Positions 1 through 7,441 of a stretch of DNA of 33,145 bases are shown here, one piece after another. The notes under the pieces are model-generated. The model made no database searches. It was not told the origin of the DNA and saw nothing but the letters and a program-made list of their open reading frames with translations. How positions within the stretch are numbered: position 1 is the first letter of the stretch; each line of letters begins with the position of its first letter. Source of the DNA: Actinomadura sp. KC345 (lineage in GTDB: Bacteria; Actinomycetota; Actinomycetes; Streptosporangiales; Streptosporangiaceae); contig NZ_SMKH01000055.1 of the NCBI RefSeq assembly GCF_004348515.1, positions 1 through 33,145 on the forward strand. Reading direction: 5' to 3'. The translations under genes and the position numbers were made by a program.

Positions 1-32
1 AGACAGGTCCCGGGGGCGGTCAAGATACTCCC

Positions 33-500
33 ATGAGAAGGCGTGCGCTGACGTGGGGCGGTGGGATCGTCGCGGTCGCGGCCGCGGCGGGCCTGGGGTG
101 GCACTTCGCGGCGGTGGGCTTGGACCGGGCCGACAAGCTGGCGAGCGTCATCGGGGCGTTCGTCGGGCTGACGGCCTTGGGCGTCGCGGTCTACGGCGCG
201 TTGTCGGGCGGAGGTCCCGGTGGCAGGCCGGGGCCGGGGCAGCACGTCGGGCGCACCAGGGTCGGCGGCAGCGTGACCCAGGTCCGCGGTGTGGCGGGCA
301 GCGTGCGTACCGGCGGCGCGTCCGCGCCGCCGGTACCGGCACAGGCTCCCGGCGGCCCCGTGCCGGTACCGGAATCGGGCGGGCAGTCGGTCGACGGGTC
401 CCGGGTATCCGGCGATGTGACCCAGGTGGAGGGGGTCGGCGGTGATGCCGACCTCGGTCCGGCCACCCGGAGGGACCCGGGTGACGGGGACGCGCCTTGA
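33..500 (+). CDS. Small membrane protein with two RHIM-like motif repeats
   Basis: This 155-residue protein belongs to no family I can name. After a basic N-terminus (RRR) come two hydrophobic segments, about residues 9-28 and 37-57, predicted to form a hairpin that leaves a long Gly/Pro-rich tail in the cytoplasm. The tail carries two copies of one motif, about residues 76-92 and 125-140, with cores GSVTQVRGVAGSV and GDVTQVEGVGGDA. The motif resembles RHIM/PP-type amyloid signalling motifs (V-x-Q-x-x-x-V/I-x-G-G). The stop codon overlaps the TTG start of the next gene, which carries the same motif near its N-terminus, so the two are translationally coupled and probably partners. No strong ribosome binding site is visible before the ATG. 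The gene and the motif repeats are seen directly; an amyloid role is inference. Confidence 0.75.
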   Translation: MRRRALTWGGGIVAVAAAAGLGWHFAAVGLDRADKLASVIGAFVGLTALGVAVYGALSGGGPGGRPGPGQHVGRTRVGGSVTQVRGVAGSVRTGGASAPPVPAQAPGGPVPVPESGGQSVDGSRVSGDVTQVEGVGGDADLGPATRRDPGDGDAP

Positions 501-1465
501 CCGGCTCGTCAGGGACTCCGGACGAACCGCCGCCCGGCCAGGCCGTCTCTCGCAGCGAGGTGAACGGCGGGGTCTTCCAGGTCAACGATGTCGGCGGTGA
601 CGTGCACATCAGCACGCGGGCCGCGGGGCACGCGCGGACGCCGCGGGGGCGCCTGGGCTTCCTCGGCAGCCCGACGTTCCTGGGTGCGGTGGCCTTCGCC
701 GGCCTGGTGGCGGTCGTCATCCCCGGTGCGTTCTATGTGAGAGGCAAGATCACCGACGACCCGGGGCGGCCCGCGGCCGGCGCCGTCGTCCCCTCCGAGG
801 CGAGCGTCCGGGCGCCCGCGGTCGAGGTGGTCGACATGCTGGTCGACACACCCGAGGCCACGGAGAGCGGGCCGGTCGCTCTGGATTTGAAGATCCACAA
901 CAAGGGGACCCGGCGGACCATCGTCAAACGGGCGACCGTGAGCATCCGGAAGTTCTCGTTGATCTCGGCGTGCTTCAGCCAGGGCGGCGGCCTGGATGTG
1001 TCCGCGACCTATGGGCTGACATTGCCGGTCCGTCCGACACCCGGCCAGCGGGTCGAGATTCCGCTCAGCCAGGAGATCGGGCCGGACGAAGCCGATCGAT
1101 TCAAACTGAACCTGCGCCTACCGAAGTCCGCCGCATTCGCCGGAGGCAATCCTGACGCGAGCAAACTCTTCATCTACCACATCGGCGTGACGCTGATTCG
1201 CGACAAGGAAAGCAAAGAGGTCGACGCGGGCGAGGCGGTGGCGGCGTTGCCGGAAGCGGTCCCCTCGTACGGCCAGGACTTCTTCTTCACCGACGAACTC
1301 GCCCGGCATCCGAACCGGTACGACGACTACGGCCTCACCCCCGAAGAATCATCGAAGATCAGGAAATGCCAGGAATCGAATAACGCCGTGCTGCGCGAAT
1401 TCATGGCCGTCGACGGAGCCAAGCCTCCGTGGTTCGCGCAGATCGCACCACACCTCGCCCGGTGA
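497..1465 (+). CDS. Membrane-anchored protein with N-terminal RHIM-like motif and extracellular domain
   Basis: This 322-residue protein starts at a TTG that overlaps the previous stop (TTGA). Residues about 21-38 (core GGVFQVNDVGGDVH) match the motif repeated twice in the upstream protein. One transmembrane segment follows at about residues 59-81, preceded by a basic stretch (RTPRGR), which puts the N-terminal motif in the cytoplasm. The C-terminal 240 residues are predicted extracellular and look beta-rich in the first half. They contain two cysteines (in SACFS and RKCQE) that could form a disulfide. No enzyme motif is seen. Role unknown; a sensor or anchor that meets the upstream protein through the shared motif is a reasonable guess. 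The 3' half is visibly less GC-rich than the surrounding genes. Confidence 0.75.
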   Translation: MTGSSGTPDEPPPGQAVSRSEVNGGVFQVNDVGGDVHISTRAAGHARTPRGRLGFLGSPTFLGAVAFAGLVAVVIPGAFYVRGKITDDPGRPAAGAVVPSEASVRAPAVEVVDMLVDTPEATESGPVALDLKIHNKGTRRTIVKRATVSIRKFSLISACFSQGGGLDVSATYGLTLPVRPTPGQRVEIPLSQEIGPDEADRFKLNLRLPKSAAFAGGNPDASKLFIYHIGVTLIRDKESKEVDAGEAVAALPEAVPSYGQDFFFTDELARHPNRYDDYGLTPEESSKIRKCQESNNAVLREFMAVDGAKPPWFAQIAPHLAR

Positions 1466-1488
1466 GGGATCGGCAGTCCCTCGACAAC

Positions 1489-1511
1489 GCCGCAGCCCAT
1501 CGGGCCGCGGC
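1489..1511. terminator. Hairpin between convergent genes
   Basis: Ten-base arms (1489-1498 and 1502-1511) pair with one mismatch around a 3-base loop. They lie between the convergent ends of the motif protein (stop near 1465) and the B12-binding gene (stop at 1511-1513). A bidirectional terminator is plausible. No T-run follows, which is common in actinomycetes. Confidence 0.4.
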
Positions 1512-2629
1512 TATGCGTCCTCGTCCGGCGTGTGCCCGGGGGCGCCGCGGAGAGGGGCCGGCATCTGTTCCCGTACGGTGCGACGGGCGCGCGCGAGCAG
1601 GTCGGTGGCACGCGGGTAATCGGTGAGTCGCTCGGAGAGAAGATCCAGGGCGGGCAGAAGGTTCCGGGCGGGGACGCCACGGGCGGTGAGGATCTCGACG
1701 GTCCATGCCATGAACCCGGTGAAGAGATCGGGATCGTCCAGGTACAGGGCCGTGCCCAAGAAGTCGACGAGGTGAGAGAGGTCCTCGGCCGTCCGGTCCC
1801 GCTGCACGTCGGAGTAGTCGGCCATCGCCGGGAGCCGCGACTCCAACCCGCTCAGCACGTGGCGGATCAGGGACGGGGCCGCGCGGGTGACATGGGCGAA
1901 GGCCTGGTCGCCCAGGTGCGGCAGGTCGTCGATGACGCGGCGGACGGGCGGCTTGGGCAGGGGGCCGCGCGCCAGCAGGTCGGCGGCCGCGCGCGCGTCG
2001 GGGGCCCACGCGTCCGCCCCCAGCAGAGCGGCGTAGCGCCCGTCGTGGCCAAAGGCGGCGCCACCGGCCAGGACCGGGGTACCGGTCGCCTGGCAGGCGG
2101 TGATGGCCGCGTGCGCGGTCGGCAGCCGGGTCGCGATCGAGGACGACAGAGCCACCGCCTCCGGACCGGTGCGGTGCAGGTGGGAGATCAGGTGCGGGGT
2201 CGGCACCTGGGCGCCGAGATAGTCGACCCGCAGGCCGCGCAGCCGCAGAATCTCGGCGACGAGCCGGGCCGGCAGCGCGTGCCACTCGCCGTCGATGCAG
2301 GCCACCGCGATCTTGCCGGGCCGTTCCTCCGCCCGCGCCCGCCGCCGGGCGGCCGGATGGTGCGCGACCGCGCCGATCACGCGTTCGTTGACGGCGGTGG
2401 CGCTGTGCTCCTGGGCGACGGTGATCCGGTTGGCGGCCCACTCGCGCCCGACCCTTGCCTGCAGGGGCGCGATGACGTCCAGGAGCAGGTCCTCGGGGTC
2501 CATCCCGTCGTCCAGCGCGGTCATCACGATGTCGGTGGCGGCGTACTCGTCGCCGATGATCAGCGTCTCCCAGAGCGCGTCCGCCCAGGTGCCCGCCTTC
2601 CCGCCGGACGGCCTCGTCTCCCGCGTCAT
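1511..2629 (-). CDS. Cobalamin-binding sensor protein with CarH-like W-x9-E-H motif
   Basis: This 372-residue protein has a helical B12 'cap' region (about residues 15-95) followed by a Rossmann-type B12-binding domain (about 105-225). The cap contains W64-x9-E74-H75, the signature described for CarH-type adenosylcobalamin photoreceptors. The binding domain has E115-x-H117-x-x-P120, matching the ExHxxG lower-ligand motif except for Pro in place of Gly, and later the conserved LSSS (161-164) and GG (189-190) elements. The residue after W64 is Ala, where Thermus CarH has a His. There is no MerR DNA-binding domain, so it is not a CarH repressor. The C-terminal 140 residues are helical and unrecognised. 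Its start overlaps the stop of the SpoIIE phosphatase gene by 4 bases (ATGA), so it probably senses light or B12 and tunes that phosphatase. Family is clear; the light role is inferred. Confidence 0.85.
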   Translation of the reverse strand: MTRETRPSGGKAGTWADALWETLIIGDEYAATDIVMTALDDGMDPEDLLLDVIAPLQARVGREWAANRITVAQEHSATAVNERVIGAVAHHPAARRRARAEERPGKIAVACIDGEWHALPARLVAEILRLRGLRVDYLGAQVPTPHLISHLHRTGPEAVALSSSIATRLPTAHAAITACQATGTPVLAGGAAFGHDGRYAALLGADAWAPDARAAADLLARGPLPKPPVRRVIDDLPHLGDQAFAHVTRAAPSLIRHVLSGLESRLPAMADYSDVQRDRTAEDLSHLVDFLGTALYLDDPDLFTGFMAWTVEILTARGVPARNLLPALDLLSERLTDYPRATDLLARARRTVREQMPAPLRGAPGHTPDEDA

Positions 2630-4329
2630 GGCACGCGCCCTTCCGGTCCCGGGCTCCCGGAGGCGCTGGACCGGACGTGCCGGGGAGCGGTGAGCGCGAT
2701 CACCGCCATGTCGTCATGCGGGCCGGCTCCGACCCACTCGGAGGCGAGCATGAGCACCCGCTCCACCAGCGCCTCGGGAGGCATGCCGCCGCATCGGCCC
2801 AGCTCGGCGCGCAGCCGCTCGTCGCCGAACATCTCATCGCCCAGCGGTCCGCCGACGGCCTCGGTGATGCCGTCGGTGTACAACAGGCACGCGTCACCGG
2901 GCTCAAGGGCCGCCTCCGCGGTCGTCGAGTCGATCTCCTCCAGCACGCCGATCAGCGAGCCTCCGGTCGCGGCCGTCTCGACCGTCCCGTCGGTCCGAAC
3001 GATCAGCGGGGCGCTGTGACCGGCGCTGGTCAGCCGCAGCCGTACCTGCGCGTCCTGCCTGCGGGCCGAGGCCAGCACCAGCGTGACGAACCTCGTCGAA
3101 TCGTCTTCCAGCAGGGTCTCGTTGAGCACCTCCAGCACGCGCCGGTGGTCGCCCGCCATCGGCAGCAGCGCCCGCAGCGTGTTGCGGATCTTGCCGGTGA
3201 GGACCGCGGCCTCCAGGCCCTTGCCGCACACGTCCCCCAGCACCACCAGCGCCTCGGCCTCCGCGTCGACCGCGTCTGGGTAGACGTCGTAGAAGTCGCC
3301 TCCGACCATGTCCTCGTCACCGGACGGCCGGTAGCGGGCGGCCAGTTCCACCCCGTCCAGTTCCTGCGTACGGGGCGGCAGGAGCCCGCGCATCAGCGTC
3401 GCGGTGATGGACGCCTGTTCGGCATACAGGCGGGCGGCCGACAGCGCCGCGCCGGCATGCCCCGCGAAGAGGCCGGTGGTCAGCTCCTCGCCCGCGGAGA
3501 ACCTCTCGCGGCCGGACGGGCGCAGCAGGACCAGCGCTCCGGCCGGGACACCATGGCCCGGAAGCGCGATCACCACCATGGCGGCGGGTTTCCCGGTGCC
3601 GGGGCGGGCGATCCAGCCGGGAGCGTCGCGGGGATCGATCCAGCGCGGGGCCACCGGCGGGAAGCCCCGCAGCGCGTCGGCCAGCCCCTCGACCTCCATC
3701 GGGTCGATCAGCAGGTCCCGGTGGTCGACCCTCCCGTCGGGCCCGCAGTAGGCGACCGGGTGGCCGTGCCCGGCCCGCGGGACGATCACCAGGGCGGCAT
3801 CGGCCAGGTGCCGGGCCGCCAGCCGCGTGGTCACCTCCATGCACCGTTCGAGGTTGAGCGATGCCAGCAGCTCGTCGGACGTCTCGGCGAGGAACGCCGT
3901 GCGCTCCCGCTCGGCCGCCAGCTCCCCGGCCAGCCGCTCCCGCTCGGTCACCTCGACCAGCCACCAGGCCGTGGACGCCGGGTTCCCCGGTGCCCCGCTC
4001 ACGGGCACGGGACGGGCCTCGAACACGCCGTCGCCGATCGGCCCTGCGGCGATCGGCTCCGCGCGCCGCCCCGCCGTGCCCGTGCCTCCGAGGCCGGCGC
4101 CCGCGGCCGCCGCGGGACCGCCGAACGACCAAACGGCATCGGCGAGCCATTCCGGCACAGCGCGCCGCACCGGTTCACCCGGCGACACACCGAGCAGCAG
4201 CCGCGCCGCGTCGTTGAGCTGGACGACGCCTTCGGACGAGTCGAGAATCAGAACCGCGCACGGAGCCGATCGCAGCACCGGACTGAGCCCGTCCCGTGCC
4301 TCGCTCTCGCCTCGGCTCGGTTCCATCAC
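2626..4329 (-). CDS. PAS-GAF-SpoIIE (PP2C) serine/threonine phosphatase
   Basis: This 567-residue cytoplasmic regulator has a PAS-like N-terminal domain (about residues 16-130), a GAF domain (about 150-300) and a PPM/SpoIIE phosphatase domain (about 325-548). Metal-binding aspartates are visible: D345 in GGDFYD, D366 in GDVCGKG, D486 in the YTDGITE segment and the D539-D540 pair in PHDDMAV. Such RsbU/RsbP-like enzymes dephosphorylate anti-anti-sigma factors in partner-switching pathways. No kinase (RsbW-like) domain or antagonist gene is present in the window. The start is GTG at 4329 or ATG at 4326; the two differ by one residue. It is the first gene of a two-gene unit with the B12-binding sensor. 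Confidence 0.92.
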   Translation of the reverse strand: MMEPSRGESEARDGLSPVLRSAPCAVLILDSSEGVVQLNDAARLLLGVSPGEPVRRAVPEWLADAVWSFGGPAAAAGAGLGGTGTAGRRAEPIAAGPIGDGVFEARPVPVSGAPGNPASTAWWLVEVTERERLAGELAAERERTAFLAETSDELLASLNLERCMEVTTRLAARHLADAALVIVPRAGHGHPVAYCGPDGRVDHRDLLIDPMEVEGLADALRGFPPVAPRWIDPRDAPGWIARPGTGKPAAMVVIALPGHGVPAGALVLLRPSGRERFSAGEELTTGLFAGHAGAALSAARLYAEQASITATLMRGLLPPRTQELDGVELAARYRPSGDEDMVGGDFYDVYPDAVDAEAEALVVLGDVCGKGLEAAVLTGKIRNTLRALLPMAGDHRRVLEVLNETLLEDDSTRFVTLVLASARRQDAQVRLRLTSAGHSAPLIVRTDGTVETAATGGSLIGVLEEIDSTTAEAALEPGDACLLYTDGITEAVGGPLGDEMFGDERLRAELGRCGGMPPEALVERVLMLASEWVGAGPHDDMAVIALTAPRHVRSSASGSPGPEGRVP

Positions 4330-4709
4330 GCCGCGGCCCCCGCGAGGGCTCCCCCTCTCGGCCGATCCACCACGTCGGCGGCATCCGGCGTCGCCCTACG
4401 TGCATGCCGTCCCCCGGGCGCCGGCGGCTCGGCTCGGGCCCCCCGAGCAGCACCGCACGCAAGGGTCTCCAGGCACTGTCCGCTGATGTGGATGTCGCCT
4501 CCGACCGTGGTAACCCAACTGTCACCGTTTCATTTCCATCGTTGGGGGAGGGCTAACACTCACGTCGAGGCGGCGGTATCGGCACGGCGAGAACGAACGA
4601 GAGGCGACATGGCATCTCCCTCATCTCGGGAACGCCCGTTCGCACGCATGCCGGATTGATCATGGGGCTGCCGGACGCGCGGCGGAGATGTGGGTGCGCT
4701 TGAGCGTGA
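4330..4709. other. Intergenic region without a supported gene
   Basis: About 380 bases lie between the phosphatase start and the terminator of the ABC transporter operon. Open frames here on either strand have arginine/proline-rich, low-complexity translations and no family resemblance. The stretch around 4500-4560 is the most AT-rich part and probably holds the promoter of the minus-strand phosphatase operon, but I could not pick out convincing -35 and -10 boxes. Confidence 0.5.
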
Positions 4710-4755
4710 GAACCGCGCGGAGGGGATGCGTGGCCGCATCCCCTCCGCGCGGTTC
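4710..4755 (-). terminator. Strong 21-bp hairpin terminator of ABC transporter operon
   Basis: Two perfectly complementary 21-base arms (4710-4730 and 4735-4755) surround a 4-base TGGC loop. The hairpin begins 5 bases beyond the stop codon (4761-4763) of the minus-strand substrate-binding protein gene, the last gene of the transporter operon. Confidence 0.85.
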
Positions 4756-4760
4756 GGACT

Positions 4761-5774
4761 TCAGGCTTGTGGGGCCTTCCAGATCATGTTGTCGCAGGTC
4801 ATCTTCGGGTCCGTCTTGATCTGGCCCTGCTTCTCGGCGAGTTCGATCGAGCGCTGGAGGGCTCCGCAGTCCAGCTTGGTCGAGAGGAGGCTCAGCGGGC
4901 CGTCCGCCGAGATGACCTCCTTGGCGACGCCCAGGCTCGGGATGCCGAAGCTCTTCTGGAGCTTGCCCGCCACCGCGTCGCGGTTCTTCTCCGCGGTCAC
5001 GTGGGTGAGCGCGTCACCGAACGCCCCGCAGAACTTCTTCGCCGTCTCCGGGTTCTCGTCGAGCCATTCCTTGTTCGCTATCCAGCCCGAGTTCATCGTG
5101 TTGAACATGTCCGCCGGGGCGTCCTTCTCGTTCGGGATGTCGACGAGCAGTTCGACGGCGTCCTCGCCCTGCTGGGTGAGGAAGGGGTAGGTCACGATGG
5201 CGTCCACGCGGCCCTGCTTCAGCGCGGACAGCGCGCCTTCGCCGTAGCCGACGGCGACGTAGGAGACGTCGGAGCCGCTGAGGCCGCCCGCCTCCAGCAT
5301 CATGTTGCCGAGCATCTCGGTGGTCGACTTCAGCGCGGAGATGCCGATGTTGCGGCCCTTCAGCGCCTCGATCTTCTTCTTGTAGGGCTGGCCGGACATG
5401 CCGGCGAGCGGGCCGTCGGAGGCGACGATGAACCCGTTCCAGATCGTCGCCCCGGCACCGCAGAAGAAGCGCAGGTCCGCGCCCTTCTGGTTGGCCTGGG
5501 CCATCACGACCGGCCCCTGGTGGACGGTCTGGATCGAGCCGTTGGCGAGGCCGGCGAACGCGGGCGCCGAACCCTGCACCGGCACGTTCTCGACCTTGAG
5601 GCCGTGCTTGTCCCAGATCCCGGCCTCGGATCCGATGATGAACGGCGCGTCGGACGCGGTCTGGCTGGTCGCCACGTTGATCGTTCCGTCGCCGGACGCC
5701 GAGCCGCCGGAACCGCACGCCACCAGGGAGAGGGCGAGAGCGACGCCCCCCACGGCACAGATCAGGTTCTTCAA
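4761..5774 (-). CDS. ABC transporter substrate-binding lipoprotein, NMT1/THI5-SsuA-like
   Basis: This 337-residue lipoprotein has a signal peptide ending in the lipobox LVAC (about residues 17-20) and then a Gly/Ser linker. The mature part follows the NMT1/THI5/SsuA/TauA pattern, with INVATSQTASDAPFIIG at the first strand and later the 'GRVDAIVTYPF' region. The start is TTG, chosen because AAGGGG sits 6-7 bases upstream and the signal peptide begins directly there. These proteins bind small organic acids, sulfonates, nitrate or pyrimidine-like ligands; the ligand here is unknown. It is the distal gene of the ATPase-permease-SDR-binding protein operon and is followed by a strong terminator. 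The neighbouring catabolic operons suggest that it imports the substrate of the island. Confidence 0.9.
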   Translation of the reverse strand: MKNLICAVGGVALALSLVACGSGGSASGDGTINVATSQTASDAPFIIGSEAGIWDKHGLKVENVPVQGSAPAFAGLANGSIQTVHQGPVVMAQANQKGADLRFFCGAGATIWNGFIVASDGPLAGMSGQPYKKKIEALKGRNIGISALKSTTEMLGNMMLEAGGLSGSDVSYVAVGYGEGALSALKQGRVDAIVTYPFLTQQGEDAVELLVDIPNEKDAPADMFNTMNSGWIANKEWLDENPETAKKFCGAFGDALTHVTAEKNRDAVAGKLQKSFGIPSLGVAKEVISADGPLSLLSTKLDCGALQRSIELAEKQGQIKTDPKMTCDNMIWKAPQA

Positions 5775-5847
5775 CGTATCCCCTTACAGATTGAGCGGTC
5801 GGATCGCCTCGCGGCTTCGACCTCCGCCGGGCGCCATGCCCGGCGAT

Positions 5848-6582
5848 TCACCATGCGTGCTGGTATCCGCCTGCCACCGGCAGCCCGGCTCCGGACACGT
5901 AGCCGGCCAGCTCGGAGCACAGGAACGCCACCAGGGCGCCGAAGTGGTCCGGCGATCCGACCCGTCGTCCCGGGCCGTCCCGGTCGACCGCGGTTCCGGC
6001 GAATGCCAGATAGCGCGCGGTCTCGTGGCTTCCGGGTTGGATGGAGTTGACGGTGACCCCGTCCTCCCGCACCTCGTCGTTGAGGGACTTGAGGTAGACC
6101 GTGAGCGCGGCCCTGGCAGCGCCGCTGCCGGTCAGCCCGACGAACGGCTCACGAACCGCGAGCGAGGTGATCGCGACCACCCGCCCCCACCCGCGCCGGC
6201 GCATTCCGGGCACGGTGGCCGTGCAGAGCTCGACCGCGCTCATGAAGTTGAGGCGCATCGCCTGGTCCACCGCGTCCTGGCTCAGGTCGATCGCGTGGGA
6301 CGCGCCTGGTCCGGGGGCGTTGGCGACCAGGATGTCGATGCCGCCCATCCCGGCCGTCGCGCTCTCGGCCAGCGCGGTGCCCGACCCGGGCGCCGCGAGA
6401 TCCGTGACCGAACCCGAGCACCGGGGCCCGAGTTCCCGCACGGCCGCGTCCAGACGTCCGGGGTCGGAGCCGCAGATGTGCACCCGGGCTCCTTCCGCCA
6501 GCAGGCGGCGCGCGGTGGCGAAGCCGAGGCCCGTGGTCGCCGCCGGGACCAGTGCGCGCCGGTCCCGCAGTCCTAGATTCAT
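5848..6582 (-). CDS. SDR-family protein with altered catalytic residues
   Basis: This 244-residue protein has short-chain dehydrogenase/reductase length and fold. The nucleotide-binding turn is AATTGLG (canonical TGxxxGxG, first Gly replaced by Ala), and NAP and the Ser of AITS are conserved. Aligned without gaps to the canonical SDR at the right end of the window, the YxxxK pair is replaced by S153-x3-R157. It belongs to an SDR subgroup lacking the standard Tyr/Lys, so a normal alcohol dehydrogenase mechanism is doubtful. It lies inside the transporter operon, 31 bases after the permease and 73 bases before the binding-protein gene. That position suggests it acts on the imported compound or an early product. 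Substrate unknown. Confidence 0.88.
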   Translation of the reverse strand: MNLGLRDRRALVPAATTGLGFATARRLLAEGARVHICGSDPGRLDAAVRELGPRCSGSVTDLAAPGSGTALAESATAGMGGIDILVANAPGPGASHAIDLSQDAVDQAMRLNFMSAVELCTATVPGMRRRGWGRVVAITSLAVREPFVGLTGSGAARAALTVYLKSLNDEVREDGVTVNSIQPGSHETARYLAFAGTAVDRDGPGRRVGSPDHFGALVAFLCSELAGYVSGAGLPVAGGYQHAW

Positions 6583-6613
6583 CGGTGCACCGCCCGATCG
6601 GTGGCACGGCCCG

Positions 6614-7441
6614 TCACTCCCAGCGGAGCAGCCACTGCTCGCCCTTCTCAGCGATCAGGCCGAGGACGGTGGCGATGACGGCCATCACGGCCAGTACCGC
6701 CAGCATGCTGTTGATGTCGAAGGCGTTGCTGAACTGCACCACCGAGAGGCCGAGCCCCTGCTTGGCGGCGACCATCTCGCTGGCCACGACTCCGAGGAGG
6801 CTGTAGGTCACCGAGAGCCGCACGCCGGCCGCGATGGCGGGGACGGCGGACGGCAGCGCGAGCTTCCACATCACCTCGTGGCGCTTCAGGCCGAGGGTCT
6901 TGGCCACGGCCATCTGGTCCGGCTGGACCCCTTTGACGCCGGCCCTGGTGTTGAAGAGCATCATGAAGAAGACGATGGAGACGGCCAGGAAGACCTTGGA
7001 CCAGATCGTCAGACCGAACCAGAGCAGGAACAGCGGCGCGAACGCGATCCGGGGGAGGCTGTTGACCGGGATCAGGAACGGGGAGATCACCTTGTCGAGG
7101 AAGGGCGCCTCGGCGAGGACCAGACCCGCCAGGATCCCGCTCGGCACCGCGATCAGGAGCGCGACGAGCGTCGCCCAGAGCGTGTCGATGGTCGGATCGA
7201 CCAGTTCCCCGGTCTCCAGCATGGTCACCAGCGAGTCCCACACCCCGGAGGGCTGGCCGACGAACCGGACGTTGATGGTGCCCGCGTCGGCCAGGAGCTC
7301 CCAGCAGCCCAGCACGAGGACGACCAGGGCCGCCCGGCTCAGCCAGACCGAGACGCGGCCGGTCCTCCTGGGCTTGCGCGTCCGCCTGGGACGCTTCTCC
7401 GTCGGGGGCGCCTCAGAGGTCCTGGTGAGCAGGTCACTCAT
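6614..7441 (-). CDS. ABC transporter permease, SsuC/TauC family
   Basis: This 275-residue integral membrane protein has a basic cytoplasmic N-terminus (about residues 1-28) and about six hydrophobic segments. The cytoplasmic EAA-type loop that contacts the ATPase is visible as KTLGLKRHEVMWKLALPSA, followed by a conserved Gly. Its ATG overlaps the end of the ATPase gene by 8 bases, with GGGGAGG just upstream of the start inside that gene, so the two are translationally coupled. Family members form the homodimeric channel for nitrate, sulfonate, taurine or pyrimidine uptake. Ligand not predictable. Confidence 0.93.
   Translation of the reverse strand: MSDLLTRTSEAPPTEKRPRRTRKPRRTGRVSVWLSRAALVVLVLGCWELLADAGTINVRFVGQPSGVWDSLVTMLETGELVDPTIDTLWATLVALLIAVPSGILAGLVLAEAPFLDKVISPFLIPVNSLPRIAFAPLFLLWFGLTIWSKVFLAVSIVFFMMLFNTRAGVKGVQPDQMAVAKTLGLKRHEVMWKLALPSAVPAIAAGVRLSVTYSLLGVVASEMVAAKQGLGLSVVQFSNAFDINSMLAVLAVMAVIATVLGLIAEKGEQWLLRWE

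Noticed and set aside
1532..3019. Long plus-strand open frame opposite the B12-binding and phosphatase genes
   Set aside because: The minus-strand genes have complete domains. The plus-strand translation is arginine/glycine-rich with no recognisable fold.
4175..4525. Possible small gene upstream of the phosphatase
   Set aside because: Arginine-rich translation, no ribosome site, and overlap with the phosphatase start. Treated as intergenic.
4710..4755. 21-bp inverted repeat as a mobile-element end or regulatory element
   Set aside because: Its position directly after the last gene of the transporter operon and its 4-base loop fit an ordinary strong terminator.
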